In this document: positions 11,013-21,904 of the stretch, piece by piece | Layout: every line of letters starts with the position of its first letter | How positions within the stretch are numbered: the stretch's first letter is position 1 | DNA from: Xanthostigma xanthostigma | Taxonomy: Eukaryota > Arthropoda > Insecta > Raphidioptera > Raphidiidae | NCBI GenBank assembly: GCA_963575645.1 | Contig: OY754468.1 | Span: 47,441,665 to 47,505,664, forward strand | Length of the DNA stretch: 64,000 nt | Direction of reading: 5' to 3' | Program-made: the position numbers and the translations under genes | The notes under the pieces: model-generated | Seen by the model: only the letters and a program-made list of their open reading frames with translations | Told to the model about the DNA's origin: nothing | Databases searched by the model: none

Positions 11013-11386
11013 TTCGTTTCTCGACCCTATGTCATAACAGACGCCATTCGCACCATTACTATTTTTCATCTATCACACTTCCCGTTTTTTTTCTACATTT
11101 TTTAACTTTGATTTATTAATAGCAATGAGCGAATGAAGGATAAGGTAGGCAAGTTTTGAGTATAGGAGTTTGACAGGTAATCGGCCATGGCCTTGAATAA
11201 GGAACCATCTCGATATTTATCTGGAATTATTGAGGGAAACCATGGAAAACCTCAGCAAGATGGCCGGTACAGGAATTACCGTTTCTCAACGAGAGGCAGC
11301 AGGAAAAAGTCTCAGTCACACCTGCCCCCACCGGGATTCGAACCCGGTACCTCCCGAATACTCTCACCACTACGCCACCCGCACGG
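11013..11386 (-). mobile_element. tRNA-derived SINE, copy S1
   Basis: On the minus strand a tRNA-related head carries an A box (GGCGTAGTGGTGAGAG) and a B box (GGTTCGAATCCC). A body of about 300 bp follows, with TTTCCATGGTTTCCCTCAAT and the motif GACAGACGCCATTCGC (plus-strand ACAGACGCCATTCGC) at its far end. S2 (33287-33668) matches along the whole length and S3 (62421-62526) matches the head. Internal pol III promoters would drive transcription; mobilisation would need a partner LINE. Confidence 0.85.
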
Positions 11387-12285
11387 TTTTAACTCCAGAA
11401 TAGGGATTCAAGATTTACCGGGATCAATTTTTAATCTCGATTATTATCCACAACAACTTACCCTTAATGACCTTCTTTTCGTAGACAATTAATAACTGTC
11501 AGACTTTTTTCTTGACGTGAGGATTTTTCTCCTTATATGTACATTGTTTTTCCCTTGTCTGCTCTCGAGGTAAATAGGAACTGCAAAAGGATAAGTTAGC
11601 ATCAAGAATATCAAGTATTACTTGATTTTTATATTCACACAAAAAAATAAATGCACCTACTACGAGAAACAACTAAGAAAGTCTTTTAACCGACTTCAAA
11701 AAATAAAAGAGGTTTTTCAATTCGTCGTCTATTTTGTTTTATTTTTGTTCTGGCATAACTTTTCGAGGGCTACCCAATTTTGGAACATTTCAGCACCATT
11801 TCCCCTTCTAACAAACTTTGAATAAAATTGATTCATTAGTTTTTGAGTTCAAAAATAAGAAATTTTAAAAAAACTTCTCAAATTTCTTCTCGCAAACAAC
11901 CCCAAAAGTTATAGGTAACACACAGAATCCAATTTTATTTAAAACAAAGGATTTTTCTCAATTAGAAGCTATTGTATAATATTCAACATGTTACACAATA
12001 TTGTACACTTCAGGCCGTTCAATTACAATTAAAATTAAATTCTTACTACAATACTCAGAAATTTAATAATAGTTATTAATTAAAAGTGACAAAATACTTA
12101 ATTAACTTTATTGTCAGCGTTTGATTATTGTCAGACAATATAGTACCTACGAAGAGTGTGTAACAATAGAAAGCTAAAATTAACACAATTTTAAGAAATG
12201 ATAAAATAATAATCTATAAAAAGCTTTCTTTCTCACACAATGTGCCGCAGGGGTGTCTAATTGTCAAACGAAGTAAAGGCCGCTG
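11387..12285. other. Spacer with a GAAGTCGG-family fragment
   Basis: ACCGACTTCAAAAAATAAAA at 11689, followed by TTTTTCAATTCGTCGTC and GGCATAACTTTTCGAGGG, is part of the GAAGTCGG repeat family common in this window (to about 11900). Beyond it there is only AT-rich sequence. Confidence 0.5.
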
Positions 12286-12763
12286 CACAAGAGGCTGGAA
12301 ACACTGCTTGGACTTCTACTGGCCAGCAGGCTGAATATAGTACGCGCCACGGATCTAAAAGGTTCGGAAGTTAGTCACAAACAGCGTCGCAAAGCCACAT
12401 TTTAAAGCCGTTGATACTCCCACCACCTCTTAGCTACCTGATCGGAACGTGGACTCGTCGGTGATTGGCCGTTATCGCTCGTTGCCTTTGTCACTTGTCG
12501 CTTTCCTGCTTTAAAGTACAGTCGAGTAGGTACGCTATTGTCAAGTTGTTATTGCCACTTTAGTTTTGTTGAGTTGCGAGTTTGTAGTTTTTCAACAAAC
12601 TGTACATGCGCTAGCCTGCATTCGCATCTAACTTCCGAGCCTTTTAGATTCGTGGCGCGTACTATACGAGGCTGGAAATGACGTCACTGCGGGTACGTCT
12701 GCTAAGCTCTCAAGATAGACTTTGAAGTTAGAACAGAGGCTATTTTTCTTGCTAGGTCCTCTG
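12286..12763 (+). repeat. Interspersed repeat H, copy 2 (interrupted)
   Basis: The copy runs from GCTGCACAAGAGGCTGGAAA to TTTCTTGCTAGGTCCTC and is split by the MITE at 12338-12664. Joining the two sides recreates AGGCTGAATACGAGGCTGG, which matches AGGCTGAGTACGAGGCTG in copy 1. Confidence 0.8.
12338..12664. mobile_element. Tc1/mariner-type MITE with proven TA target site
   Basis: The termini TAGTACGCGCCACGGATCT and AGATTCGTGGCGCGTACTA form an inverted repeat of about 35 bp (continuing through AAAAGGTTCGGAAGTTAG / CTAACTTCCGAGCCTTTT). It is flanked by TA at 12336-12337 and 12665-12666. Repeat H copy 1 at 2060-2061 has a single TA at the same place, so it is an empty-site homologue. The 327-bp body has no coding sequence. 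Confidence 0.88.
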
Positions 12764-13279
12764 CTGATCGCGATGTTTTGCAATTTCAAAAATCACATAG
12801 CAATTGTGATAATAACAATTTCGCATGTAAAAATTAACCGCAGGTAAGATATCCTTATGGAAAAACCGATTTTAATGAAATGTACATATTTCTTGTAAAT
12901 CATTTCATGAAAGTGGGACAGTATGCATTAACCTAATGTATATAAGAAATACTTGAAAAGTTCTTCAAAGTTTTTTTTTTACGCGGTGTAACATTTCTAA
13001 TAGTGGAGAACGTGCATTTAATATGACTTTAAGTGAACGTCAGCTGTCAAAGACATAAGTTTTGTAGAAATATAGTACATTGTTTACTTAATATCATATT
13101 TTAGGTAGGTACATAGGCGTTACCAGTTTTATAAAGTATTTTTTTTTAGAACAATTGTTATATTATTTATAGGAAGCTAATGACGATTTTACTTATAGTG
13201 TTTCCCCAAACCTGAGTTTTTGTACATTCATTAAGGGCACTACCCTGAACATAAAAACCGCAGTCTGGCAGCTGAGACC
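12764..13279. other. Spacer, nothing recognised
   Basis: AT-rich; no exon or repeat match seen. Confidence 0.45.
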
Positions 13280-13767
13280 GGGGACAATGCGTGTGTGGAT
13301 CCGGTCAAAGATGTCAAACTGAAGGTGTCACTTAATATATTTTATCATGTAAGTTTCCTGAGCGATAATCTCAGGTGCCCTTGAGCACAAAAACTCAAAT
13401 CTGAAATTTCATACCCGAGACAACCCCCATCTGGCAAAGGGTTGAACATGTCGAAATTCGTAACTCCATCAAAATATTTCATCAAAGCAGATTTTTTCAA
13501 ATCTAGTACAGGCATGAAACTATAGAAATACCGAATTATTGCTAGTGTCACATTTGAAAAAATCAGCCTTGATGAAATAAAATATTTTGAGGGAGTTACG
13601 AATTTCGGCATGTTGAACCCTTTGCCAGACGGGGGTTGCCCCGGGTACGAAATGCCAGACTTGAGTTTTTGTGCTCGAGGGCACCTGAGCTTATTGATCA
13701 GGAAATTTCTAACATGGACACCTCCAGTTTGACATCTTTGACCGGATCCACCCACGCATTGTCCCCC
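13280..13767. mobile_element. Foldback element with arms of about 210 bp
   Basis: Left arm 13280-13503 and right arm 13550-13767 are inverted copies, from GGGGACAATGCGTG / CACGCATTGTCCCC at the tips to TTTTTTCAAATC / ATTTGAAAAAATC at the loop. The arms contain ATCCGGTCAAAGATGTCAAAC, and the loop is about 46 bases. A 136-codon minus-strand frame (13345-13755) spans both arms and is a by-product of the symmetry. The arms have diverged, so it is not very recent. Confidence 0.85.
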
Positions 13768-14371
13768 TAATTACACTACAGCATATAGCACTCATAGTGT
13801 ATTAAAAGAATAAAAAATCGTCTGTGCCACAAACGCACAAAACAGACTTCTGAAGTGAAATGTAGTCGGGTAAAAATATATTTGTTTTTGAATCATTTCA
13901 CTTTTAGCACACTAAAACTTTAGGTCATATTTTTATCTATGACTATACTGTTCGTATTAGAAGCTTGTTTCAGACGCACAGTCGGTTTTTTTGTTTACCT
14001 AAAAAAAATTATCCCTCTGCCACTGCCAACGAACAGTATGACTACGAAAGACATGTGACAAACGCATGCCATAGACTTTTAAATTTCTCCTATTGACAAA
14101 ACTTAACGGATACTACTATATTTTAACAGGAAGAGAGATTATTAGTTAATTGTTCATATCCTTAACGCAAGTATGATAAGCTGTTTCATCTGAAGTTATT
14201 ACCACCAATGGTATTTTAAAAGACTCTAATTGCCTAATGACGTATGAATTACGACTTCCAATAAACATTAGAATCTCAGGTACTGTTTCGATTTCAAGCT
14301 GCGAATACATCACACTGCAGTGACGTATAGAAATTCAAATTGGGAAGTTCAAGTTTCTTTTAAGCATATAC
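13768..14371. other. Spacer, nothing recognised
   Basis: No exon or match to other parts of the window was seen. Confidence 0.4.
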
Positions 14372-14748
14372 TTTGATTCTATACTGAGCATAGGAATACA
14401 ATCGCAATCGAACTATTAGGGTGCAAACATATACTTCTGTTTTTTTTTACGCCGTAAGCACTGGCGTATCCAGGAAGGCAAAACAAGCACGGGGGGCCCG
14501 GATTAATACATTTCTAATTTGCCCCCTCCTGGGCCAAACGCTGGGTACGCCCATGTTAACGTCATAGAAAAAGAGAAAGTTTTTGAAACAGAGATACTTT
14601 ATTCAGAATGAATGCAAGTACATCAACCAATCCTGTCATCGGAGAAATAAGGGAATTACATCGAAGAAAGAGACGCAGGTATATTTTTGATACGCTTTGT
14701 TGCGTTCACTCACCGCACATTGAGTAGATAGGCAATATGATTCATATG
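14372..14748 (+). repeat. Interspersed repeat E, copy 1
   Basis: About 377 bp from GATTCTATACTGAGCATAGG to TTGAGTAGATAGGCAATATG. Copies lie at 21905-22275 (+) and 23320-23694 (-). All three carry the same small foldback at the same internal position (see 14459-14555), so the unit was copied after that foldback was in place. Ends are not inverted repeats; no coding potential; family unknown. Confidence 0.8.
14459..14555. mobile_element. Short hAT-like foldback inside repeat E
   Basis: CACTGGCGTATCCAGG at the left and CTGGGTACGCCCATG at the right are near-inverted ends around roughly 65 bp, with an inner GGGGGGCCC / GGGCC patch. The ends resemble short hAT termini. A target duplication is no longer visible, consistent with age. 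Confidence 0.5.
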
Positions 14749-15194
14749 GTTAATTAATAGATATATGCTTTTATGTCTCTGAATGGCGATCGAAACTTCG
14801 CTCGCATCAACTCTTTTTAATATAAAAATGAAAGCATTCTAAATTATTTTGGTTTTAAACGTTTTTTAAAGCTAGAATAACTTATTTATTTTATCTCGTT
14901 TCTTCTTTTCACTTTATGATTTAGTTTAAGAAAAGTTCATGTTCTATATTCAGAGCTCGGCAATTTCAGCTAGAGCTTTTTCCTCTCTTAACTCAATTCG
15001 TGTTCAAAACACATTGGCACGTAAACTTTTTAACAAAAAATCATATCATGAGAACACCCCTCGACGAGGCGTTTATTACATGTATCTTTTCGTATTTATA
15101 CACAAAAACTAAAAAACTGAGTGCATGTAAATCTCATGTTTCAAGTGAAACTTTATGGATAAACATTTGTCTTATGTGTAAACACTAATATATT
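14749..15194. other. Spacer, nothing recognised
   Basis: No exon or repeat match seen. Confidence 0.4.
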
Positions 15195-15590
15195 TTGGTT
15201 CTGATCTTAACTACAATTCAGCTCTGTCCCTCTGATATTATTTCTACTATGCGAACAGAAAGAGTCGTGTCGGTTGAGTTTCCCCTCAACGCACTACTCG
15301 AAAGTCAATTTCGGTTTATTCTGATCTTAGCTGCACACATTATACTATTAATCTCTGTCTTCCTGAGTATTATTTCTACTATGCGAACAGTAAGAGGCGT
15401 GTCAATTGAGTTTCCCCTCAACGCACTACTCGAAAGTCAATTTCGGTTATTTCTGATCTTAGCTACATAGGTACATTATACTATTAATCTCTGTCCTCCT
15501 GAGTATTATTTCTACTATGCGAACAGTAAGGAGCGTGTCAGTTGAGTTTCCCCTCAAAGAACTCCTCGACAGCCCAATCCATCACTGATA
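15195..15590 (+). repeat. Three-copy tandem repeat, period about 134 bp
   Basis: TTTCTACTATGCGAACAG recurs at 15241, 15373 and 15509, each time followed by GTGTCGGTTGAGTTTCCCCT or a variant. Each unit holds the small hairpin TTGAGTTTCCCCTCAA. Two of the units stay open in one frame and encode a repeated peptide (ISTMR...EFPLNALLESQF). The frame is lost in the third unit, and I do not regard it as a gene. Confidence 0.8.
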
Positions 15591-15690
15591 TCCTCAAGAG
15601 ATGCGTAAACATTCAGATATGGAGTTACAGATTTGATTACAATGACAGTTGCATATAACCTTAAAAATGTTAACATCTGAACTAGAAGGG
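15590..15690 (+). repeat. Diverged relative of the 31.5 kb palindrome arm
   Basis: AAACATTCAGATATGGAGTT and GACAGTTGCATATAACCTTA then AATGTTAACATC correspond to AAATATTCAAATTCG, GACAGTTACACATAACCTCA and GATGTTGATAAT near 31480-31545. Only one arm is present here, so no long palindrome forms. Confidence 0.5.
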
Positions 15691-16136
15691 TAGAATATAT
15701 CCGAAGATGAAGTTTTGAGTCACTTCCGTGGACGTCAGTTTCGTGATAAATTTCACCGAGTCACTCCAGCATACATTTTAGGAGGAGCTCTTAGATATCA
15801 AACAGTTTTAAACATTCCATCTGTAAAATGCATTCTCTAAATACTATCTAATTGTCCCAATTTTCACGTTCCTATATCAAGGCGGGGCTGTTGAGAATTT
15901 TTCTAGCGGCGGGCGGCTCTATGTTAACACTGCATGAACATTTTCTTCTGGAATGTTTTAATACGTTTGGATAAATCATAGATGTGTATATTTATTTTAA
16001 ATATAGAAAAGAGAATTTATTTGGAAAGAACAAAACTATATTTAATTTAATTTTTGTCAATGTCACATCTTTCAAGACTGAACTTAGACATATACTTATG
16101 TAAATTCTACTCCTCGATTTGTGTATTTATATAAAA
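15691..16136. other. Spacer, nothing recognised
   Basis: A moderately GC-rich patch around 15730-15930 has no recognised content. The rest is AT-rich. Confidence 0.4.
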
Positions 16137-16527
16137 CTAGCGGTCCCGCCCGGTTTCATCCGGGTGCAAAAAAAAACAAATTGGGAAGGGAGTGACATGA
16201 GTACGCACATTAATCTTAGTTTACCGAGATGAATGTTGTGTTGATCGGAGTTACCGTTCAAAAGTTTTTTACGATTAAAAGCAGTATTTATACTTTTTTT
16301 AAGTAATATAAATTTCTTTTAAATCAATAATTACTGTAATTAATAAAATATAATTAATATTTAATTGTAGGATAATTATGTTTATATAGGTACCTATTAT
16401 AGTTATAACAGTTTTCAAATGAGCTATTAATTAAGTAGATTTATTTAATTTTAATTAGTCGTAAATAAAATTAAAATAATTTTAAATGCAAACCTTACAA
16501 GAGAGCAATGTGGAAAATAAAAAAAAA

Positions 16528-17190
16528 AATTGGTTGTCTGTAAAGTCGGTTTACGGACGATAGTTTTACGTGATAACGTATTCCGTAATACATAACCTAA
16601 ACCTCCCAAAATTTGGTTTCAATCCGCTTATCCTTGGTGTCGGAATGATAAGAAATGTCAAAAGTGACGTTTGCAACTTACAAAGTATTATGTTCTAATA
16701 ATAATTAGTTATTTCAATACTTAACTTAGAAGGCTTTGCATTTCACAATATACTAATGTCAAAAAATTGAATTAAACATTAGAAATGCAGCTGTTTTCAT
16801 GTTAAGACAAGACATACGTTTGCTTCTAATTTCCATGTACGGCAAACAAAGACAACCAACCGCGTCGCGCCATGCATTACACAACATTGCATTTATACAG
16901 CTATTTTTCTATATAAATTTGTATAAAATATTTTTCTATATAAATTTGTATAAAAAAACTGTTTAGGCAAATTCTGTTATACGAAATCTATGTAAAATGT
17001 TCTCCTCTTTCGTTTAAGACTGGTTTCAAACCGATCTGATTTAAATTGAGCGATAAATTAGCAAAAAGCACGCACAGGGTCAGGCGGAACGTTAGGAACG
17101 TTACGTTACACTTTTTCGAACATGCAGCCGGTGTTTTATCAATTTATAAGATTGGTGATTCATCAATTTATAAGACGTTATCACGTCAAA
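16528..17190 (+). mobile_element. Family A element A1, nested in Helitron C1
   Basis: The left end AATTGGTTGTCTGTAAAGTC is followed by GGTTTACGGACGATAG and TTTTACGTGATAACG; the right end is CGTTATCACGTCAAAA. The 663-bp body includes a GGAACGTTA tandem run and TCAATTTATAAGA repeats near the right end. The ends match A2-A5, whose interiors differ, as expected of internally deleted, non-autonomous copies. The superfamily is not identified. Confidence 0.75.
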
Positions 17191-17207
17191 AAATTGAAAA
17201 TATATTT

Positions 17208-17279
17208 GCCCAGCGTGGGGCTCGAACCCTCGACTCTAATATTAACAGTCGCATGCTCTACCGACTGACCCAGCCGGGC
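17208..17279 (-). tRNA. Decayed tRNA-Lys-like segment in Helitron C1
   Basis: On the minus strand the 72-nt segment begins GCCCGGC and ends GCTGGGC, so the acceptor stem can still pair with one wobble. The D arm (GGGTCAGTCGGTAGAGC) and T loop (GGTTCGAGCC) are clear. Overall it matches eukaryotic tRNA-Lys. The anticodon stem no longer pairs and the anticodon position reads GTT, so it is a pseudo-tRNA. The same segment occurs in Helitron C2 (40528-40600) but not in C3. Confidence 0.6.
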
Positions 17280-17487
17280 TTGTGATAGTACGACCTTGTT
17301 GATATATGTATGAAGTTATTTTTGAGATACATTTTGCAACATTTTTCTTTGATGCTCCGCTCCTATTGGTCTTAGCGTGATATTATATAGCCTATAACCT
17401 TCCTCGATAAATGGGCTATCCAACATTCCTGACATTAGCGCGTTCAAACAAACAAACAAACTCTTCAGCTTTATATATTAGTATAGA

Positions 17488-18901
17488 TTCTTCTACGTTA
17501 TAGGTTATATTAATGCATTAATAAAATCTACCAACTTTCGATGATTTATGGACATAACTTTTATGGTTTGAGAATAGCGAGGTCGTTATTATTACGTTGA
17601 GTTTCTTTTGCTTATCTAGCAAATTTTCGGTCAACGTCGGGAATTTTCCAGGTGGACCGCCGGTCCTCCGTTCGGTCCGGATGTTTTTCTTCTTAGTTTG
17701 ACAATTTTCCCGGTAATTTTTTAGCTCCTGGATCGACCTTTCTCCCGGTTCTCAGGTTCAAATCTGGGAACTGGTGAAAGTATCCATTACATTTGCAATT
17801 TATTAAAAATAATTGTAAATTCATGGGCTTAACTAAATGAATAAGTGATTCTGATAAAAACGGTCATTGTGAAAAAAAATTGTTATTGTTGGTGAAATTA
17901 TATAAATTCACTGTTCCACTTAGAAAGAAAGCATAATATGTAGGTATATACTGTTGAGTGTAGGCGATAATTGGTTCTCTGACTAATCCAAAATATATGC
18001 AAAGTGTTAGAGTATATAATTCAAGGTATTCTACTAAAGCCAAACAATTTATTGCAAAAAAAATGCTGATCTCTAATTTCTTGTCGATAATTTATTAATA
18101 AAAAAACGAATCTTTAAATAGAATAAGGTCACTCACAAAATATTAAATTTATTAAATGTTACTTTGATCAAATACCTTTATAAAATAATACTCTTTGTAC
18201 ATAATTCTTCCATAAATACCATCATAGGCGTCGTGTGTTTCAAAATATTAAAGGGGCGCAGTACCTTTAAAACAATAACATTTTTTTAATTTTAGTGTCC
18301 ATTTGTACTTCTTTCAAAATGTTTTTTTTATTGTCGTGTGGTACGACTGTACATCTGTACCTCAAGGAAGGTTTATTGATTCTTAAGTAATTGGTTGAAT
18401 GAAAAAATCATAGGAAGCCATAAGTCTAATAAATACCAAATAGCTTGATATAAAAGAAAGCGCCGTGCAAAACGTAGCTCAAACTATTCCGCACGGAATC
18501 GGGAGACGTTTTATAGAAGATGTGACGTCATAACTGGCGGTGACGTGTCTTTCAAGGATAGAAAGCGACATGATTACGCCAAGAACGACAAACGCACAAA
18601 TTCAACCGAAAGATTCACTTCAGAAGTTTCCTGTTATCCTTAATATCTCAAACTTTTACTCAACCCTCGATGCAGCTACAGGCGGATGTAATAGCCGTGA
18701 GCCCGTAGCACTTTTGACTTACGTCATAGTTGGCAAAACTTGATTTCTGACAACAGGGTCGTATTTACAACATATCGAATATTTCAAGCATTTTGAAACG
18801 TTTACAAATATTGTAATTCTGTTTGTGCAGAGAACACAACTGAAGAGATTTCCATAAAACCTTCAACTTATTTCAAAGTCGTTCTGAACTGAGTTCTGTT
18901 T
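17488..18901. other. Spacer, nothing recognised
   Basis: A GC-richer stretch at about 17630-17775 (GGACCGCCGGTCC is locally palindromic) and another at about 18460-18740 are unassigned. No splice-framed exon was found in either. Confidence 0.4.
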
Positions 18902-18903
18902 AG

Positions 18904-19029
18904 AGATATATTACGCCACAAGGGCCGAAAGTTTGATATTCTTGCCGTAATGATGCCTGAGACGAAGCCGAGTGCATCATGGCGCTCAGTGCAAGGCATC
19001 AAACTTTCGGCCAGTGTGGTGTATATGTC
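18904..19029. repeat. Imperfect palindrome with GGCCGAAAGTTTGAT arms
   Basis: GATATATTACGCCACAAGGG, CCGAAAGTTTGAT and CTTGC on the left face GCAAGGCATCAAACTTTCGG and CCAGTGTGGTGTATATGTC on the right, with a GC-rich loop of about 40 bases (AGACGAAGCCGAGTGC). It abuts the next palindrome and shares its last few bases with it. Confidence 0.75.
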
Positions 19030-19170
19030 ACCGGGATATTGTCAAATCCGTGATATTGTAATTTCACTAGTGAAATTACAATATCACGATTGACAAGGAG
19101 TCGTGATATTGTAATTTCACTAAGTGAAATTATAATATCACGGGTTTGACAATATCCCGGTGACATATAC
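19021..19170. repeat. Cruciform-type palindrome with two nested 40-bp palindromes
   Basis: The outer arms (19021-19048 and 19143-19170, TATGTCACCGGGATATTGTC and its complement) enclose two inner palindromes. The first, 19049-19088, is a perfect 40-bp palindrome centred on CACTAGTG. The second, 19102-19142, is near-perfect and centred on CACTAAGTG. A short GATTGACAAGGAG linker separates them. The whole could fold as a three-stem junction. No coding content. Confidence 0.9.
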
Positions 19171-19250
19171 ATAATATTTTACTTCATATCTCGATCGTAA
19201 GTACGCTTATTAAATACATGAATTAATTAATTACATAAAACACAGATAAA

Positions 19251-19495
19251 TTCCAAGCAAGCAACTTTGAGGTTACTATACGTAAAAACACGATGACAGC
19301 TGGTTGCGACTATTAGCTAAAATGTAATAGGGTTGCTATGGAAACGACATCTAAACAACAGTAATTGATAGATTGTTTTTTCTTTACTACTGCCCGAACA
19401 TACATATTTCCCGCATCAGTGCGTGTAATCCCACCAATGCGTAAATCTGCTTTACAATTGATGCCGAAAGTATGTACTTTCAATCGAGGTATAAA
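19251..19495 (+). repeat. Interspersed repeat M, copy 1
   Basis: TTCCAAGCAAGCAACTTTGA, TGCTATGGAAACGACA, GCATCAGTGCGTG and CCGAAAGTATGTACTTTC all have inverted counterparts at 51735-51987. About 245 bp; no coding sense; family unknown. Confidence 0.7.
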
Positions 19496-20619
19496 CAACT
19501 AACTAGATCACGATGACTCCTGGATCAACTTGAGTTCATACGTATTAATAGATCTGGTAAGTAATTCTCTTGGTTCCCTGATACATTGTGTGTCCTTCAT
19601 TGTTTGTTCTCCGAACAGTTCCCATAAAAACAGCAATCCCTTCAAGGTCCATCCCTCCAGATAATTTGGAACCAAAAGTTTTGTGTCTGAGGATAGTCAA
19701 AGCAGTTCATACCTATTATGTGGTGGAATGATTCGTTGCCACTTGCACAAAGCTCTTCCAACTAGTTCCATTGTATGAAAGAAAAATGGTAGATTATAGA
19801 TGGTCGATGACTGAAACATTAGTGACTTATTGCGTGATGGCTAGAAGTTTTGTTAAGATTCTGCAGTTTTCTGCTTAATAAGTCGTTGATAACTGGTAGT
19901 TTTCTGAAGCACACTGTACCTGAAGACATAATGCGGACAAAAGGAAAACTATAAATGATCTCATAAAGCCAACAAACGTGTTTGATGTGAACACAAGAAG
20001 GACAGAGCACAGGAACATTAAGAGAAGGGTCAAGGAGTAGCCCCCGGCTTTTCTTAGCAGGAATCGATCCAACTTAGAACGCTGCATAGCACTATTACAA
20101 TTTGAAGTTGGGTTACAATTTCTAGAGCAACTGTCCGTAATTATATGATTTAAATGTAGTATTTTGATAACAAAAATACTAAATTAGAAAAATCGATATG
20201 CGGGGGCTCGAAGATTACCCGTCAGGGTGGTTGTGTACAATTACCTCGCGTTAGAAAACTAAATTTGCATTTATATTCCATTCAAGTGAAAATGTACACA
20301 GGCTAATAAGAAATTTAAATTAAAGTCTATAAAACACAAATACTTCTGTTCAAATACGTATTTAGAAATAAGCCTCAATTTAGTCTAGACGAGTGCCTTT
20401 GAAACGTCCTTGATAATTCTTATTAATGATCTGTTACTTCATTTAGTCATGAATGATATATTAATACGCTAAGGTTAAAGATGTTTGCCTCCCTTTTTAG
20501 AAAAAACCTCACAATTTCTCCACACAAATTATATATCATTTTACAGATAATTGCTTGCTCTACTGACATCGACAACTAAAAAATTTATTATTGCTTTTGT
20601 TTTTGTAAACTAATTAAAA
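19496..20619. other. Spacer, nothing recognised
   Basis: Minus-strand frames near 19819-20087 lack splice sites, codon bias or recognisable motifs. No repeat match seen. Confidence 0.4.
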
Positions 20620-20930
20620 TACAGCAACGCTGAACAACGTCTGCCATCTGACGGCTTTAATTTTGAAACAACGTCAACATTTCGATCTGTCATCTGACCT
20701 TCATATTGTAATACAACAGACACAATACTGCATACTGCCATCTGACGGCTTTAATTTTGAAACAGCGAGCAACGCTGAACAAGGTCACAGCAATGCTGCA
20801 TGATGCCATCTGATGGCTTAGCTCAACGCTTTTGCTACTTGCGCCTCTATATGACAATTTTAGTAAAATATTTCTTCGATCTGTCATCTGAGCTTCATAT
20901 TGTAATACAACAAAAAGAAGAACGTTATAA
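20620..20930 (+). repeat. Local direct repeats with CATCTGACGGC motif
   Basis: TGCCATCTGACGGCTTTAAT occurs at about 20642 and 20737, with a variant (GCCATCTGATGGCTTAG) near 20802. TCTGTCATCTGACCTTCATA occurs at about 20684 and, as TCTGTCATCTGAGCTTCATA, at about 20880, followed each time by TTGTAATACAACA. AACGCTGAACAA also repeats. This is an irregular tandem arrangement of two short modules. Confidence 0.7.
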
Positions 20931-21747
20931 GCAGTGCACAAAATTAGAAATGAATTGAATACTTGCAATCATATTTAAAAAATAATTTTGTAAAGTGATA
21001 ATTATTATTCTTATTTAGTGCGAATAATTCGCACAGGTCACACTAGTTTCTGATATAACACAGAACTTTCGTACTAAATTTGCCCTAAAGAAATTAATAT
21101 AGAACATTTCTCAGTTTGTTTTGGGCGATGAAATCCCATAGTTCCATGACTAATTTCACTCATGTTGACTCAAGTATTGACTTATTTAGTTCAATGAAAT
21201 AAGTGTTGATAAGCAATTGAAATAAACAAATTATTAATTCTGTACATAAATTGTTTGTTTATAATACAAGCCTTATTTGTGGAGTACTTTATTTTATTTT
21301 GATACAGTGGTATTACGACTATTTGAACTGCATTTATTATGAAATAAAAATTTACTATCAGAAATGTATCAAATACTGATTATTTCATTTTTAAATATGC
21401 AAAACTTTACTAGTTACGGATTTTATCAACTTACCGAGCGGTACACTGCGGATACGATAATCCCAACAAAGATTTAGAAGTTGAATGTCTCTAACTTTTA
21501 AACCAAAATAGATCTTGTGCTTGTGCTCACTGGAAAACTACAAAAGTCTTAATTTGAAGAATATATAAAATATTTTTATTTTTGCTATTTTTTAAGACAT
21601 TAAAAAAATCCGATTTTTGATAAAATTCAAAGTCTCTCAAAACTTTGTAAAACTCACAATACTTATAGAAAAAGGCTTGGTGTTTCCAATGGAGCTACAG
21701 ACATGTCCGTATCTCTCTGGATTTGGTTCCTAAAAGTTCTTTCATTC
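20931..21747. other. AT-rich spacer, nothing recognised
   Basis: No exon or match to other parts of the window seen. Confidence 0.4.
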
Positions 21748-21850
21748 CTGAAGATGATGTTATATAGATCAAAACGTTATGCGAACTTAATTTAGTTAAA
21801 TTCTTTGATTAACGTCTGATTACTCTTCAATAAATAAAATTATCGACCGA
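21748..21850. repeat. Family B terminal fragment
   Basis: CTGAAGATGATGTTATATAG then ATCAAAACGTT, followed by TCTTTGATTAACGTCTGATT and CAATAAATAAAATTATCGAC, is the terminal sequence of family B (36084-36628 and 45588-46199). Only one end is present. Confidence 0.6.
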
Positions 21851-21904
21851 TGTAGTTAATAACACATAATTTTTAAAGAACCAATGAACCTATCATATAA
21901 GTAC

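Larger units (their letters stand above)
16137..17487 (-). mobile_element. Mini-Helitron C1, tRNA-bearing and interrupted
   Basis: Read on the minus strand the element starts A|TCTATACTAATATATAAAGC and ends with a GC hairpin (ACCCGG...CCGGGCGGGACCG) and CTAG|T. A TC start, a hairpin about 10 bp before CTRR, and insertion between A and T with no duplication are the Helitron hallmarks. It carries a tRNA-like segment (17208-17279) and is split by family A element A1. Without A1 it is about 690 bp, close to C2 at 40267-40875. No Rep/helicase coding remains. Confidence 0.8.

Noticed and set aside
13345-13755. 136-codon minus-strand open frame
   Set aside because: It spans both inverted arms of a foldback element; openness on a palindrome is not evidence of a gene, and no motif or splice site supports it.
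17208-17279. Functional tRNA gene
   Set aside because: The anticodon stem does not pair and the segment lies within a Helitron; listed only as a decayed tRNA-like part.
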